This document shows, in pieces, positions 32,876 to 50,700 of a stretch of 64,000 nt of DNA; within the stretch, counting starts at the first letter, position 1, and every line of letters starts with the position of its first letter. Position numbers and translations under genes: made by a program. This DNA comes from Aulostomus chinensis (taxonomy: Eukaryota > Chordata > Actinopteri > Syngnathiformes > Aulostomidae): contig JBBMOA010000012.1 in the NCBI GenBank assembly GCA_037954235.1, positions 16,022,644-16,086,643 on the forward strand. The letters run 5' to 3'. The notes beneath the pieces are model-generated. The model ran no database searches. It was not told the origin of the DNA and saw nothing but the letters and a program-made list of their open reading frames with translations.

Positions 32876-33941
32876 GTATGTGTCACATTAGTGGATATCT
32901 GCTCAAGTGAAGGCTTTTTACCATTAAACATGCAAGCGATCCCATGTGGGGGGTTAAAGTAAGGAGGCAATAACAGTTAAGAGGATGCATTTAACCGCTA
33001 ACACTCACATTTCAAAGACTTGAATGGCTCCTGACAATAATTAAAAAAAAAAAAAACTAGATCAGACACAGCTGGGTAACAATAATAATATCTCATTTTC
33101 CACATCTGGAGTTCCTACCCACAGCTTAACACACCAAAAGCAAATTCAGGTTGTTTTTTTGTTGTTTTTTTTTTATATAAAACCTCAGTGTATTTGCAAA
33201 GCTCCTCCTGTTTATTTTTAGTCTGGCATTTGCTGCAAGTATATTGAAAAAAAAAAGAATTTTTATTGCATAGTTTGGATAGACTGTTCATAGTGTGCAA
33301 CAAAAACAAGCTGACAAGCTAAAATTCGACTAAATATCAGGCTTAGCTATCTGCAGCTACTGTATGTCTAAGGTGTTCCACGCAGTTATGAGGTGTTAAA
33401 AAAAAAAAAAGAAAAGAAAAAGAAAAACAGGCTAGCCTCAACGCCGGGCTCATCAACAGACAGTTTTGCAGGGGCAGATTCTGTATATTGCACATCCATT
33501 TATAGCAACCAGATAATTAATCTACTTTAGCACATACCAGCGCGCAGCTGAGTAGTTTTACTTTAGCTACTTTCAACCACCATTAGCATCTCTTACACTG
33601 TATATGCATTTACTGGACTATGGTTTGTTTTTATGTTGCACTTCTGTCACTCAGCAACCGAGTGCAGCTTCGTTGTAGATGCGTGGCGCCTGAGCAGTGG
33701 TGTGCACGTGTGTGTGTGTGTGTGTGTGTGTGCAGAGCATCAGGGCGTGTCGCTAGTTACAGATGACAGCTCTGCTTTTCTTCAGACAGACCTCACACAT
33801 TAGCACCCTCAGCAGCTAACAGGCCCCACCACAGCATTGTTGCACTCAAACTCTTAAGTGTATCCACAGGGAAGTTTCTATGCGGTACCTGTGTTGCAGC
33901 TTACCCCGGGAGCTCAAAGAGGCTCTTCGGTGTGTATGTGA

Positions 33942-33975
<34 letters not shown>

Positions 33976-35442
33976 TTGTGGGGGAGTGTCAGTACGTAGC
34001 TGCAGCCCTGCTCTGTCACTGCAGATGATTTTATATCAAAATCCCCAAACCACACAGCTGCAGTGGTCGCGTTTACATCCTAGCTCCTAAAATATGAGTG
34101 AGGTGTGTGCCTGGAAGTTATACTTCATTTCTCAAAACCATGTTGAAGCGTATCATTGCAGTTTAAAGCCGGTATACTGAGCTCCTGGAACTTCCTCAGT
34201 GAGGTTATGACACCTGCGTACCAGGAACTCTAGACTTCCCCGACCGCACCACTCATAATTGTGGTTATCAAGGATCACAAATATTTTAGGGACCCAAAGA
34301 GAGACAGAAACCTCAGCCTGACACCAATATGGCTGCTTGCCATGTCCTGCATTCTTTATTGTCTCACCTCAGATGAACTATAAAATATTGAACTTTAGTA
34401 CAACCTGACAAGCTGCTATTGTGATATTATCCGAGTGATGCAATGTTGGGGAAGGATCCTCGAACAGCTGCCAAACAAAAAGACTCGAAAAAGACAAAAT
34501 GACTTCGAGACCCTTTGAGTGTCAGGAGTAACCTCCAGCTGCCCCCTTCCACTGCCATATTTAGTGTGAACAAGATTTACAGCAACAATTAAGTATTTCT
34601 ACTCAATTTTTATCCACCAGTGATAGCTTCACTGTTGAACTGACTTCAGTGATGCAGCCTTGCACTGTGCTCTGAGCGCTGAAATGCCTCCCCCGACCTG
34701 ACAGGACCTCTCCTAATAAGGACGGATCCCTAACATTGAAAAAAATCGTCTGAAGCTGAATCCTATCGTTTTGCATGCACGCATTTTGTTACATAGACGA
34801 AGACCAACATGAGGACTTTAAGTTGCCAAAAACTACCATTTCATTGGAATATTATGACTATGACAACAAAACAGATTGCAGGACATAAATCGAATCCAAC
34901 TAACTCAGATAAAATCAGTTCAAATCAAATTCAAATACACAGACGAGCTGAAATAAAAACGTGAAATGACTCGTATTGTTTATTTAACTAGTTTAACCAA
35001 TATTTTGGTCTTCATCACATTTCTCTTACAAATATAAACAAGGTATGCATCTCTGTTTATTTTCCCTCGAAACATTGCTTGACCTACAACCTACTTAGAA
35101 ACTCATCTGCATCACATTAAAGAGGCTTTAGCGTGCGATGTGCTCGCTCGCGGTCCTGTCTCAGCAACACTGTAAGGATATAGCTGACAATTAACTGATG
35201 CAATCGTCTCCTCATTGCCAAAACATAGACAGTTTTCCTTCCCCTAACTGGATTATCAGTAATCAGCAGTGATTATAGGGTGCCCAGGCCAATCGCTGGA
35301 GTGTGTGCCAGGAGTCAGTCGAGCAGAGGGTAGTAGAGGCTAGTGTCTTCTCACAGCCAAGTAACACCACTGCCAGGTCATCACTTTCTACTCTGACAGC
35401 AAGAATCATCTCAGTTACACGGCTCTGGACCCAAGATCACAC
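32876..35442. other. Unique AT-rich sequence with short homopolymers and TG arrays
   Basis: A runs at about 33,041-33,054 and 33,398-33,411, and TG arrays at 33,709-33,732 and 33,943-33,974. No gene or recognised transposon. Confidence 0.45.
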
Positions 35443-35459
35443 ACGCACGAGCGCACGCA

Positions 35460-35517
<58 letters not shown>
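35443..35517 (+). repeat. Compound (GCAC)n-(AC)n microsatellite
   Basis: About seven GCAC units (35,452-35,480) pass into a pure AC array to 35,517. This suggests a CG-to-CA change spreading by slippage, or the reverse. Confidence 0.95.
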
Positions 35518-35520
<3 letters not shown>

Positions 35521-35749
35521 CCTTTATCTTTACGTCTCAACATTCCACACCATCTTAAAATGCGTTTCAGGAAGTGAGAGTTGACCAGTGTCCTCACTAG
35601 GATCATTACGTCCTCACAAAAATAGCTGTACAAGTACAAAAACACTCTTTAGCCACAAAACACAACACCGTCCAGACCAGGGTCTGTTCTGTCAGGGTGA
35701 CTTAATCTGTTCCTTGGTGAAGACACTGACTAACAGTCTGAAGTATGTG

Positions 35750-36055
35750 ACCCTATGATGTCAGTGTGACCTCTGACCTTTTTTGAAATAAAATATTGTT
35801 GGATTATTTAAGGCAATTGTATGAATTTTTGTCACGATCAGCAAATTCATTCCTGGGTTGTTTTGTGAGGTCATAGGGACCTTGACCTTTGACCCCTACA
35901 TCTGATCAGTTCATCCTTGAGTGATATCTGAAACAAACTTGAGGAAATTTCCTCCAGGCATTCCTGTGATATCCTGTTCATGAGAACAGGATGATAACCT
36001 GAAAACATGGAGCCTTCGGCCACACCTGTCGCCAGCGTGAGGGCATAAAAATATA
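35750..36055 (+). repeat. Retroelement 3'-tail relic (CCTTTGACC family), copy B
   Basis: GGGACCTTGACCTTTGACCC, then ATCAGTTCATCCTTGAGT, then TGTGATATCCTGTTCATGAG, then CTGAAAACATGGAGCCTTCG, GGCCACACCTGTCGCCAGCG and AGGGCATAAAAA follow the order of the common fish repeat. The repeat ends in ACCCGAAAACATAATGCC, CCGGCC, CGGAGGCATAAA (from memory). Copy A at 21,590 is more eroded. The copy also contains a near-perfect palindrome ATCCTGTTC-ATGA-GAACAGGAT at 35,971-35,992. Confidence 0.65.
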
Positions 36056-36862
36056 TGAAGATGAGTTATCACTCAGGGTTATTTCCTGATACCCCTGAGG
36101 GTCCCTTGATGCCACTAAGACAATTAGTATTCCTGAGTCATAGCAGGCTAGAACCAGGAGGAGCGAAAGCTGCTAAAAACAGCAACAACACCCTGATGAG
36201 AGGGTGAAAAGCTACTGTAGAATGCTAATTTCTCTGCATGAAACAAACTCCTCTCTCTGAAAATACTGCAAATAGAAACAACAAAGTCTCCAAACTGGTA
36301 CATTTGATACTTTACAGTTGAAACAGTTTAAAATGCAGGGGAAGGTATTGCCTAAGCATCGTGGCGTGGCTGCATCATACCCTCAAACTTCTAGCAGAGA
36401 CCATGTCATGGATTTTCTTTGACTTCTCTCTCACTGCGTGGAAATTCCCATCACACACTGGGAAAATGGCTTCCAGCCAGTAACTCAAACACATATAAAA
36501 GTGTGAAGTTTATAGAGACTTTCATTTCTGTTAACTCGTACAACTGTTTGACAAAGAATAACTTCGAACAAAGATCTGTTCCGGCCACTTTCTGCTAATC
36601 CTAACCTAATTCTTGTAATAAACTAATATGAATTTTTCCCGAACCACTACATGTCTACACCCAATTCTTACCTGACCACTGACCCAAAAATCATTTAATC
36701 ATTATGGAACTGCCTCCTGTCCTTTATTAACTCATCTTAAAGCAGTGCTTCACCCCAAAACATGTATTGCGCCTCACAAATCATAACAGCAAAACTGTTC
36801 AAAAACACAGTATAATCTATGTCCTCTTTATCCAGCTGTTGTTAGCTGCCAGTAGCTTCAAG
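36056..36862. other. Unique sequence, no gene
   Basis: No repeat or coding signal that I can support. Confidence 0.45.
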
Positions 36863-36869
36863 CTAAATA

Positions 36870-37307
36870 TTGGTGGCTGGCATTTTCTGTATTCTGGAGT
36901 CACATAGAAGTAATAAACGTGGGAAAAACAGCTTTGTGAGCTCAAGATATCTATCTGTTAGTACTTTAAAGGCGAAATACACTCTTGGGTTGTATAATCT
37001 GCTAGAAGAATTGCAACCTTGGGAAAATCCAGTCAGACAACTTTGGATCATGGTGGTGGCAGGGACGGCCCGACAAAGCTGCCTAGAAAAGGTTGATGAG
37101 TGGAACCTCAGGACTCTCCAAAAAAAAGAAAATCCCACCCTTTTAGAAAATATATCAGGTAGCGCCCAGGATTGTAGCAAATTGGCACCCGGTGTTTTTG
37201 AAAAATGGGTTACAAAATCTGGGATAAAAAAAATCGTATCTTCCAAAAGGGTTGATGTACTGAGAGTTCCTGATATTAATACTGTATACAAGAAGATGAT
37301 CGGTTAA
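36870..37307 (+). other. Unidentified 145-codon open frame with an open antisense frame
   Basis: The plus frame translates to a non-repetitive peptide of mixed composition (includes YNLLEELQPWENPVRQLW, KVDEWNLRTLQKK and GVFEKWVTKSGIKK). The antisense frame 36,863-37,291 is also open for 142 codons, and a further antisense frame reaches 37,544. Compositionally this differs from the microsatellite-driven frames elsewhere. I recognise no domain, and no splice acceptor or promoter is evident. It could be a fragment of an unfamiliar mobile element or a chance pair of frames. Confidence 0.25.
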
Positions 37308-41205
<3,898 letters not shown>

Positions 41206-41250
41206 CCCCCCCCCCCCCCCACACCACACACACACACACACATACACACA
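41206..41250 (+). repeat. 15-C homopolymer and (AC)n
   Basis: Fifteen C (41,206-41,220) followed by an interrupted AC array. A G17 run lies 200 bases downstream, giving complementary C and G tracts that could pair. Confidence 0.93.
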
Positions 41251-41401
41251 CCACCCCCATCCCACTCATCCAGCAGGGACACCTGGAAAGGACAAAATCT
41301 ACCTTTCATCAGCAGAGGTTGATAACATCAAGCTTCAGAGAGGCCACACTGATACAGGACAAAACACACACAGGTGCACAGCTGCCAGGAATTACTGTTA
41401 C

Positions 41402-41411
41402 ATATATATAT

Positions 41412-41442
<31 letters not shown>
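41402..41442 (+). repeat. (AT)n-(GT)n-G17 compound tract
   Basis: ATATATAT, then a GT array, then 17 G (41,426-41,442). Confidence 0.95.
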
Positions 41443-44400
41443 TTGCAAAACAAACACACACAGAGGAATGTACATGGGCAAACATCTGACAGCTAAGGGG
41501 GAACCTTCCAGCAGCCGCAGGTGTGAGATACAACCACAGCTGCACTATGATCGGTCACGCAGCCAAACACGGAATCTAATCATAATGTTTGGAAATCTTG
41601 TCAAACAACAGTCAAGCTCCCCCCCCAAAAAAAGAAATATTCAGTTCGACGTCTACATCCAACAGTTGCACGAGTCTCTCTTGTGTGGCAATGAGCAGGA
41701 CTAGTTTAAAATAATTTGGCCAAATGGAACCAAACTAAACTAAACAAATGAAACCAAAACAGCGTAGGTCAGGGGAATTGTTTGGCTTGGTTTACTCCAG
41801 CAAAATACTTTCCTTGTGGAGGAATTCAAGTGTTAGAAAGACATTTGAGCTTTCAATTCAACAAAGACTGTAACAATACAAAAATACACACAAAAGCAGC
41901 ATAGAATCCGAGCACAATGCGGACCTGCAGCAGAGCGGAGATGCTGCAGCTTCCCCTCCTGCTAACTTGTCAGTCAGGCTCAGTTTCCTTTGACAAATGA
42001 AAGCAAATGATGTCGTCTTCACTTTGTTACAGGTTACTGGAGTCTCTTAAAACTCTTTGCCTAATTACTTTCTCAACACTGTGGAGAAAGTAATTAGGGA
42101 TTTAATTAGCGTTGGCAAACCACAAATTATGAGCCATGTTGTCTTTGTCATTTGGTGTCCCTGGGTGCGTGTCACTGATGATTGCCATAGAAACGTGAGT
42201 CTCTAAGAGTACCGAGGGTAACTTTTGATGCTTCAAATAAGTATTTTTGTGATGGTACATGAACCACTGAGCAACAGTTTGCGTAGCATTAGATAACTTT
42301 CAGTGGACAGCAATGTTAGCTAGAGCCTACTTGCGAAATGTTGCAGTATGACATTATGAGCTAGCCTAGCCATTCCCTATAGTTCCCCATAACGATGTCT
42401 TTCTTATCTCCACCGAGAAAGTCGTGTTTTTGGTTTGGTTCTTGGCTTTTGCTATTGGGGTTGGTGATGTTAAAGTAGACCTGCAAGAAGGATTGTTGTG
42501 ACTAAATTACTGAACATGTCAGATTCTACATCTGTGACATCATCGCAGCACCAAGGCAACACCGCCTCCCTTTTTGTTCTGGTGGATGCGCCGGAGATTG
42601 TGCACAGCTCTGCTGCGTGCTATTGTGCACACAGCTAAGCTACAAGCTACATGGTACTCCGACTTACGATGCCAACAGAGACACTGGAATCCCAGCAATA
42701 TCGTCCTTCAACTCTTTGAGTTAACTGCTGCTACATGCTGCTGGCCTCTCCACGTACATTGCTCCACGTTACAGTGTGCAATAACATTTGGGATTTTTAC
42801 ATGATGCAAAACAAACCTGCGTGTTTAGCATCGCAGGCTACAGGCTGAGACTGTTGCTGCTAACTTCTGGTTGCAGGATGGTCTGTTTGTCTAACACGAT
42901 TACAAAGCACAGTCATCGAACACCAGTACCGTGACAATTACGACTGAAATGGTACTAATAACCACTGAGGAATTTTACCTTGATTATCACAATGACCAGT
43001 AATTATTACATCCCCAGTGACAAGTAGCACATGGGGACAGAATCACTAAAAGTCACTTTTCTGTGCTGTTCTGGGATTTTGAAGTGAAGGTGGTTACCTC
43101 TGCTAGACAGGTTGTGCACTGATGTACCCATGTAAATGTCCTTGTTGCCACAGTTACCTTTCGCTCTATTCATATATGGTCCACCTGTTCATTGTGAGGA
43201 AAAGATGTCTGGAAGACCAAAGTCTTGATTGAACATCTGTCTCACTCACACTTTATTCCCTAGAAGAATTAACTTGGAAAAGGTCCAGAAGGACTTCATT
43301 TTTGACATTCAGTATTAACAAAATTGATATTATAGTTTGCCTTAAATTGGAGTTGAAGCATTGCAAAAATGTGTCAGTTCATAGTTGACACAAAAGGCCC
43401 GCCTGCAGAGAGAAGATGACAAAGGGTGCGAGCCATCACACCCAGAAGGTAAAACTGTTCTTATAGATGATGCTTTTTTACCTTTGTATTCACCTTTTGC
43501 TCAAGGACACTGTGAAGGGTTGCCGGTTCAATCCCAGCTCTCAATCCAAATTGAGTCAGTTACTGCTCTACTGCTTCCTTCAAATGTGATTTATTTCACA
43601 GTGAGGTGCATTCCTTTGAAACAACTGACTTGTAAGTTACTGTACTTTGCTGAAAGAAAGAAACAGAGCAGTTTATCATCTCAAATGAGAATAGCTGGTC
43701 CACCTTAACATCAGTCCACCTTCAGTGAACTAGTTTCAAGACCACCAACTAGATATGAGAACTCGGTTTGGGGCCTTGAGGAGTAATTACTCACTAGCAA
43801 ATGCCTGAACTGTGTGTTCAAAGTCATCAGCTGCAGCCATATTTCTGCAGTGCTGCTAGGTGCAGCACTGGAAGGGAAACATTATATACACTTGAAGTGA
43901 ATGTGAAGTGAAAATGATCTTTTATTGTTGGGCTTTCCATCTTGAATACATCACCCTTTATAAATTAAGCTACGTTTTTTTAATGATCCATTGATAGTAT
44001 CGCTAAAATTTTTTAAAAAACCAGGAGAAGGCATACATTTAATAAATCTCACTTTAGTAAAACATATTCTTCCAAGCAGAAGTTCTAAATCATCATATAT
44101 TAATACTTTTACTGTCACATTTCCTGAATTACATTGATTTTGTGTTTATTAAAGTGGTGTTGATCCATCTGGAGTTGACATTTTTATATATTTCGACTCT
44201 TGTTCACCACTTGTATTTAGTGTTGGATCTGCATTTGTGTTTGTTATTCAGTAACTTTTAGACTGTAGTACCATCAAATTACATCATTCTGTAGGGTAAC
44301 CAACAGAATGATGTTTTGAATTAAAAATGTTTGATGAAATTTATGTTGGTTGTGACTCCACTTTCCTCTAAAATCATTCCGACAGAAACAACAGTGAATA

Positions 44401-44655
44401 TAAACATGCTGCCAGGACGGCTAGAATAACGGTACTGGTGCGACTGCATTCATCAAAGTGTTAAATCCAGGATTTGTAATGTGCAAACCTTATCTGAGAG
44501 GTCAGGTGCCATTCAGCTTCTAAGCAGGTGATGCAGGCGTGCTGTGAATGATGTATCACGCATGTGGACCCGTCACCATTCCAGCATTATCATCTTCAAC
44601 TTTCTGCATTTGCTCCTCAATATCACGCAGAGTTTCTACTCCCCCCTCCCCCTGC

Positions 44656-44657
<2 letters not shown>
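41443..44657. other. Unique sequence; short hairpin and a B-box-like site only
   Basis: A perfect 15-bp inverted repeat at 42,060 is listed separately. GGTTCAATCCC at 43,525-43,535 fits an RNA polymerase III B box and may mark a decayed SINE, but no A box or tail was found. No coding segment is supported. Confidence 0.4.
42060..42098. repeat. Perfect 15-bp inverted repeat with 9-base loop
   Basis: CCTAATTACTTTCTC (42,060-42,074), loop AACACTGTG, then the exact complement GAGAAAGTAATTAGG (42,084-42,098). It also contains TAATTA homeodomain-type cores on both arms. It is not part of any repeat I recognise. Confidence 0.9.

Positions 44658-44721
<64 letters not shown>
44658..44721 (+). repeat. 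(CA)n microsatellite, about 32 units
   Basis: A pure CA array preceded by a C-rich stretch. Confidence 0.97.
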
Positions 44722-44724
<3 letters not shown>

Positions 44725-47700
44725 TTTGTCGCCATACATAACATCAACAACACAAAACTACATCATCGCCAGCCGAAAGGCCAAACAAGAGAGCCGTTCA
44801 TTTCAGCAGCAATATTAAATTGAGCCCAGCTACTGAATATAAAGCTGATACTTGTCAACTTTGCAGCAGGGCTGGCAGTGCAGCTCGGGTGCTGAATAAT
44901 GCAAATCAGAGACCCCATTTCCTTAGAAAAAAATAAATAAATAAATGAAGTAACTGTAGCAGCCAAGTCCCATTGCAGGTGCTGACTATTCTCTCCCTGA
45001 GCTTCAGTTAGTGTCTCAGACCCTGACCCTCCAAATGTATTCTCTCTCTCTCTCTCTCTCTCGCTGTAATTCCTGCTGCAGAATAACTGCAGATCTGCGT
45101 CAGCTAGGACACAGGAGACAAGTCTGATAGGTCTAAAGCATCTGCTATCACTCTCTCTTTTGACTAAAGTTGGGGAAACCATCATTAACTATAAAATCCA
45201 AGCAACCACTTTCACAGCTGACCAGAAAGAAATCGGGCCGCACATTAGCATGGTAACAGACGCATAGAGCCAGTGTCTCTGCAGGACAGAGATGAATAAC
45301 TCAGTGGTAGCAAGTTAGCATGAGCGTCCCCAAGCTGCACAGCTAGAGGAGCATGCTCGCCGTTGCATTAGCATGCAGCGGGGAGCTAGGATGCTAAGTG
45401 CAAGATTAGCTAGGATGTGTGAAATCAGACAGAACCGGCCTGAGCGCAGACTCCCATATCTCCCTCTGACCCACTTATTTGATCTGCTTGTTTTACTTAA
45501 TATGCTCGCAGCACACAACTCAGAGTGAAGTTGGTGCAGAGCGCTCCTGGCCATCAGCATTCAGAGATGGGTCAAGAGACGGTTATGCTAGAAAAGCACA
45601 TCTGGTTACAACCTTATACTGTATAGGAACTCATTTATTGTAGTCGCCACATTACACTCCATTCCAGCTCATTCCTGTTACCATGGCAACCCATCTCTTC
45701 CCTTTTTTCCCAACTATTCCTTCTTCCCACCTCTTTCTTCTCATTTATCCTGCCCTATGTCAGCATAAGCTACATCAAATAGTGTATTTTTAAAGAGAGC
45801 TCTTGAGTTCTTTAATGGAAATGTGGTGCAGCAAGACATGATTCATCTTATCCGGTAAATCATACAACTTTAGCCCACTTATTATCCCCCCAACTTTTTA
45901 ATAGTGCATGCTATTTAACGAAGCACTCTGGTACTGTTTTACCTAATTTTTCCCGCATGAGTAATGAAATCGACAGCACATTAACGACCTAGAGAAGAAA
46001 ATGAGGAGAATGGGTGCAAGATATCTGTCAAACTGTTAAGAAGCTTTTAAACTCTCTCTTTCTGTCTCTCTCTCTCTCTCGCTCTTTCTCTTTCTCTCTC
46101 TCACACAAAAACACACACACACACACACGCTGACTTGGTGGGTTGATTTCGCTGCAGTGGATGTGGCGTTGGTGTCTTCACAGTGACATTGGTGCTGAGT
46201 TACAGTGCTAATGAGAACTTTAATGTCACCCACACACAGACTTCTAGCAGACAGATTAGAGCTGTGATTACATAGAGCTCGAAGAACACACAGCAACACA
46301 ATAACACGCACGCACGCACACACACACACACACACACACACGCATGGCCAGACTCACATGGTAACAAACACAAATGGGGGTGAAGTTTTATGAGCTCTAC
46401 AAGCATCATGTGATCAACCTGCGATTCTTTTTTGTTCATGCAGCTAGAGAGAAGTAGCCAGAAACAGAATCACCCTGACAGCCATCCAGGAGGAAGCTGA
46501 GATGCGTGTTTTCAGCACCAACTGAGCTTATTAAGCAGATATCAGCTAGACATCACTGTCCACCTCAAACTCTGCTTTCTGTCACACAGTTCATTGACAG
46601 CTAATGCACCATTACTTACTGCATCTGCCTCGCAATAAATAGGTTATTTGGAAATGGCCTTTTCTGCAGCAGTTTGGGCCATTTTCTATGCAGATAAAAC
46701 ACTCACGATAGGCACAAATGTGTGGTACACAAGCTTCAAATGAAAAACAAGATTTACTAATGTGTGCGATGATTTGGGGAACTCAAAATGCGACTTTCTG
46801 CATTTTTTTCCCCTTCAGGTATTTAACTTCAACTGTACAGATCTGATAATGTTTACTTTCAATAAAGCCTGTGCATAAAATATCTCTAAATATCTGACAT
46901 ATTTTTGTATTCATTTATTGATGAGAATTTGACGAGTTTAAAACAGGTTATATCTGCATTTTTGAGTTTTGGAATCCAGATCCTCAAATGCATGTTGCGT
47001 TCAAGCACCAGTCCCAAGAAACTGGGACATCTGGGTTTAAAACAAAAGTCATTATTCTTCACCACCATGTGAGCATGTGAACATATCTGGTTTCTGGTGA
47101 GCATGAGTACATATCTTCCAGTAACACTTATAAAAAGGAGAAAAACATACAGAAAGTTTCAGATTTTTGCAAAATAGTGATCAGCAATCAGTCATCGCTG
47201 AATCGTGTAAAGCCTTTTTTTAAGCACTCGAACTTTTTAGATTTTTTTTTTACGATAACCAGATTGCAGCTCAGAATCAGCAGACATCCTAGTTTGTGAT
47301 ACTGTATCATAGGATTGGAATTTATAAAGCATGTGGGCATAGGTGGGTGGGATTATGGAGGCAGAGAGGGTGAAATCACCCTGCTGCTGTCCTCGTTACA
47401 GGTAATGACCCTCATTGTCTCCGACCAATCAATCCCCATCATGTCCTGCACCAGAGTTGTTATACCAGCATCTGTGTGTCTTAACTGAAAGCATTAATCT
47501 TGCAAGGGGTTGTAAGGTCAAACAGCTGAACATCCCACACCAGCCCTCCCCCTTGTTTGACCACTCTCTCTCTCTCTCTCTCTCGCTCTCCCCCCCACCA
47601 CGTGACCTCATCACTGCTCTCCCAAGCGTCAGCTATTATTCCACTGTCCCCCTTCCTTTTTTTTGTCATTTCATCTCATGTAGTCATCTATTTTGACACC

Positions 47701-50700
47701 TTCACCTCCCACTACCTCTCAACCCGAGCCTGCTGCTTTCAAGGAGAGTTTGGGACTAATGAACCGGAATTTAAGACGTCTACGTTTCAAAGAAACTTGG
47801 AACACGCAGGTGATTACAGAGCATTAATAACAGCTCATTTTATTAAGCTGACCGCAATTAACGCACACCAAAGACAAAAGTACACCTAAGACATTTAATT
47901 CTGCACTGTAAACAAGCACATTTTAGAAAAGGTGATCAATAAAATGGAACATGATTCATTGCGGGAAGTTTCGCATTTTCTCGCCAACGGCTCTACAGCC
48001 TGGTAGTAGCTGCTAGTGGCGGGGTGTTCATCTAAACAGCTATTTCAAACATAAATGTGGAGAATCAAAATGTCAAAATTCTTTCCCGGAGCACCCGATG
48101 TAAAATTTCTGGCATTTTTATGCCATTATGTGATAAAAACATTCTTTCTGTTTTTTTTTTTGTTTTTTTTTTTAATTTTTCCTGAATGTATTTCAGAGAG
48201 TTTCTTCCATTGTGCAACTGAACATCATCCTCTCTGAAACGCTACAGTAAGGGAGCCAAAGGGGGGATATAAAGGTGTACTGCTGTAAATCCTGCCATAA
48301 AGAGAAAGGACGGGAGACAGTTTTATCCAGCTAAGACCCTGAACAGGAGGATTAGGGCTACAGGCAGGAAGATAGAGCGAAGACCGGGAGGAAGAGGTGA
48401 CGAATAGTGGGGACAGCGATAGTGTGACGAGTAACTACCGAGACAAAAAAAGAGGAATGGGGGAAAAAAATGGGGACGAGGACTGAGAACAGTTTGAAAG
48501 AAGGTCAAGATATTTGACTACAGAGAGAAAGTAGCCGCTGTGCATTTTGTCTGGGAACCTTTGAGAGCTGAATTTTATGTAAAGCTCAAATTCATCATCA
48601 TCAATACTAAATGATGGCTGTTTTAGATTCTGCACACACAGGTCAGAAACAGATGAGAGGGCAAAGAGACAGAATGTGTATGGAACATTAATTATGATTT
48701 ATCGCACACACACATAAATTAGCCTGAACCTAACTGGAGATGCAATATTTCATGTGCTTGTTTCCCAAGAACGAATGATTTAGATTTCTCCTACTCACCA
48801 GCTGTAATTTTTTGTAACTAATATTGCTTTTCTGTGGAAAACTAAGTTTACAATCCGTATATATTGCAGTATTTTTTTTCTAGTATTGCCTCGATGGCAG
48901 GAATGAATGAGGATCCTGCTGCTTTTGATGGCTGAAAATGTTCCTGCGTCCTTAGAAATAAAGCTCCTGCGGTCAAAAAATGGTATGTGTGTGTGTGTGT
49001 GTGTGGGGGGGGCATAAGATAGTAAACACAACACCTCCTGTGCTCTGTTTGCTCTCATCCTTAACACGAGTGCCTTCCTGTGTGTATATGTCATTACAAA
49101 AAAGAGAGTGAGGTCACAAGGGTTTAGGAGCGAGGGAGAGGAGTGGACCAGTTCCTCCTCAGCGCTTTTGAAAAGTCAATGACCGATGAATAATTTACTC
49201 AGAGACTTTGACAGACTGTTAATGCTATGGTGCAGCCGAACTGCAACAAAAGAGACAAAGCAGGGTAGGAGCCAAGTAGCGTCCATGTTCTACAGGTAAT
49301 TCTCCCACAGAGAGAAGATTTAGTTACTTAAAAAGAGCGCTAAGTCAAGGTCAAAACCTCAAACCTTGTAAATATATACTGGAAAGTTTTTATTAAGACT
49401 CAGGTAGTATTTCTCTACCAAGTGTCATGAGAGTCAGCCTTGTAGTTTTTGTGTAATTCAACTGACAAACAAGACAAACGTCAAGACAAAGCAAAGCCAA
49501 AAAGTGAGTCGGATGGAGTAAACAGACGGAGAAAGAGTGAAACGGCTGCCGTTGACAAATGAGAAGAGCTGTGGAGGACAAATGGACGAAGGGGTTTTAG
49601 TTAGAGAGGGAACCGTCATCTGGTGAAAACCCCCACTAACCCCTTCCACCATCCATCCACTTCACACTCACGACAAGCAAGAAACCATTACAAATAGCTG
49701 ATAATAAGACCCTCATCATCAGGTCAAGCTCCCCACCATTCCTCTTCTCCCTTGCCTTGTTCCTTTTCTCTCGACTATCTCCACCCATCAATAAACACTT
49801 GTTGTTTGCGCTCCCTTCCAACCCCCCATCCTTGCCTCTCCCTCTGCTCACGTCCGCAATCAAATTACTGTGTCAAACTGGAAGAGGTGTGGGGATGAGG
49901 ATGCTTCTTGCATGGCTTCAACCCACACATAAAATCCTCAATCAAACCAACAAACGAGGGTCTCACATATTTTAAGGCAACATCACGCACCAGGAGAAAC
50001 CACTGGGGTGGTTGCTAGGTGCTGCTGAAGTAATGATGTGAATCAGTGGCGAGTGGTGAATGAGTTCTGAAGTGGCGAGGACGTATCCATCTTTAGAGGA
50101 TATTACAGGCTAGTGGATTTTTTTTTTTCAAGCCAAGCCAACCATTTTAACTTGACTTTAATCTCTGTAAATGGATTCTGCATAGAAATACAGAGTCGAT
50201 AGGTAAGAGAGATAATATCGTGACAGTGAAGCTTCTGGTTTGTGTTTGAGTAGCTTTGACCAATCACATTACCGTGTTCTGTGTAAGACGTGGTTTTGTC
50301 TGGAGCTCAAACTGAACATTTTGTCTGCCTAGACTTACTTTATGGTTACACTCTCTTTTTTGTGTTTTGGAAAAAGTTCATTTAGCTGAGCCTCATTTCC
50401 TGATACTCCAAACATTTAGAGTTCATAGCTAAAATAACCTTGGTCCTCCATGATCTCTGGTGTGTTTGTGAAGCTCTTCCGTCTTCATCTTCGGTCCAGT
50501 ATTTTCCTCTAGTACAGCATCCTGACTCCTGTGGATGCGTATACGAACTCAAGAAAAGAATAAACGGTGAAGCCATGTATGTGGCGTACAGGCTCACTGC
50601 TGGAAATCTCTCAAGTGCATCCGCACCACTAACATCTGAGACACAGACCATACGTGACAGTTTTCCCATAACAAAATACATCATCGCGGTTGAGCCTGAA

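Noticed and set aside
43525..43535. RNA polymerase III B-box-like GGTTCAATCCC
   Set aside because: No A box at the right distance, no tail and no cloverleaf; not called as tRNA or SINE.
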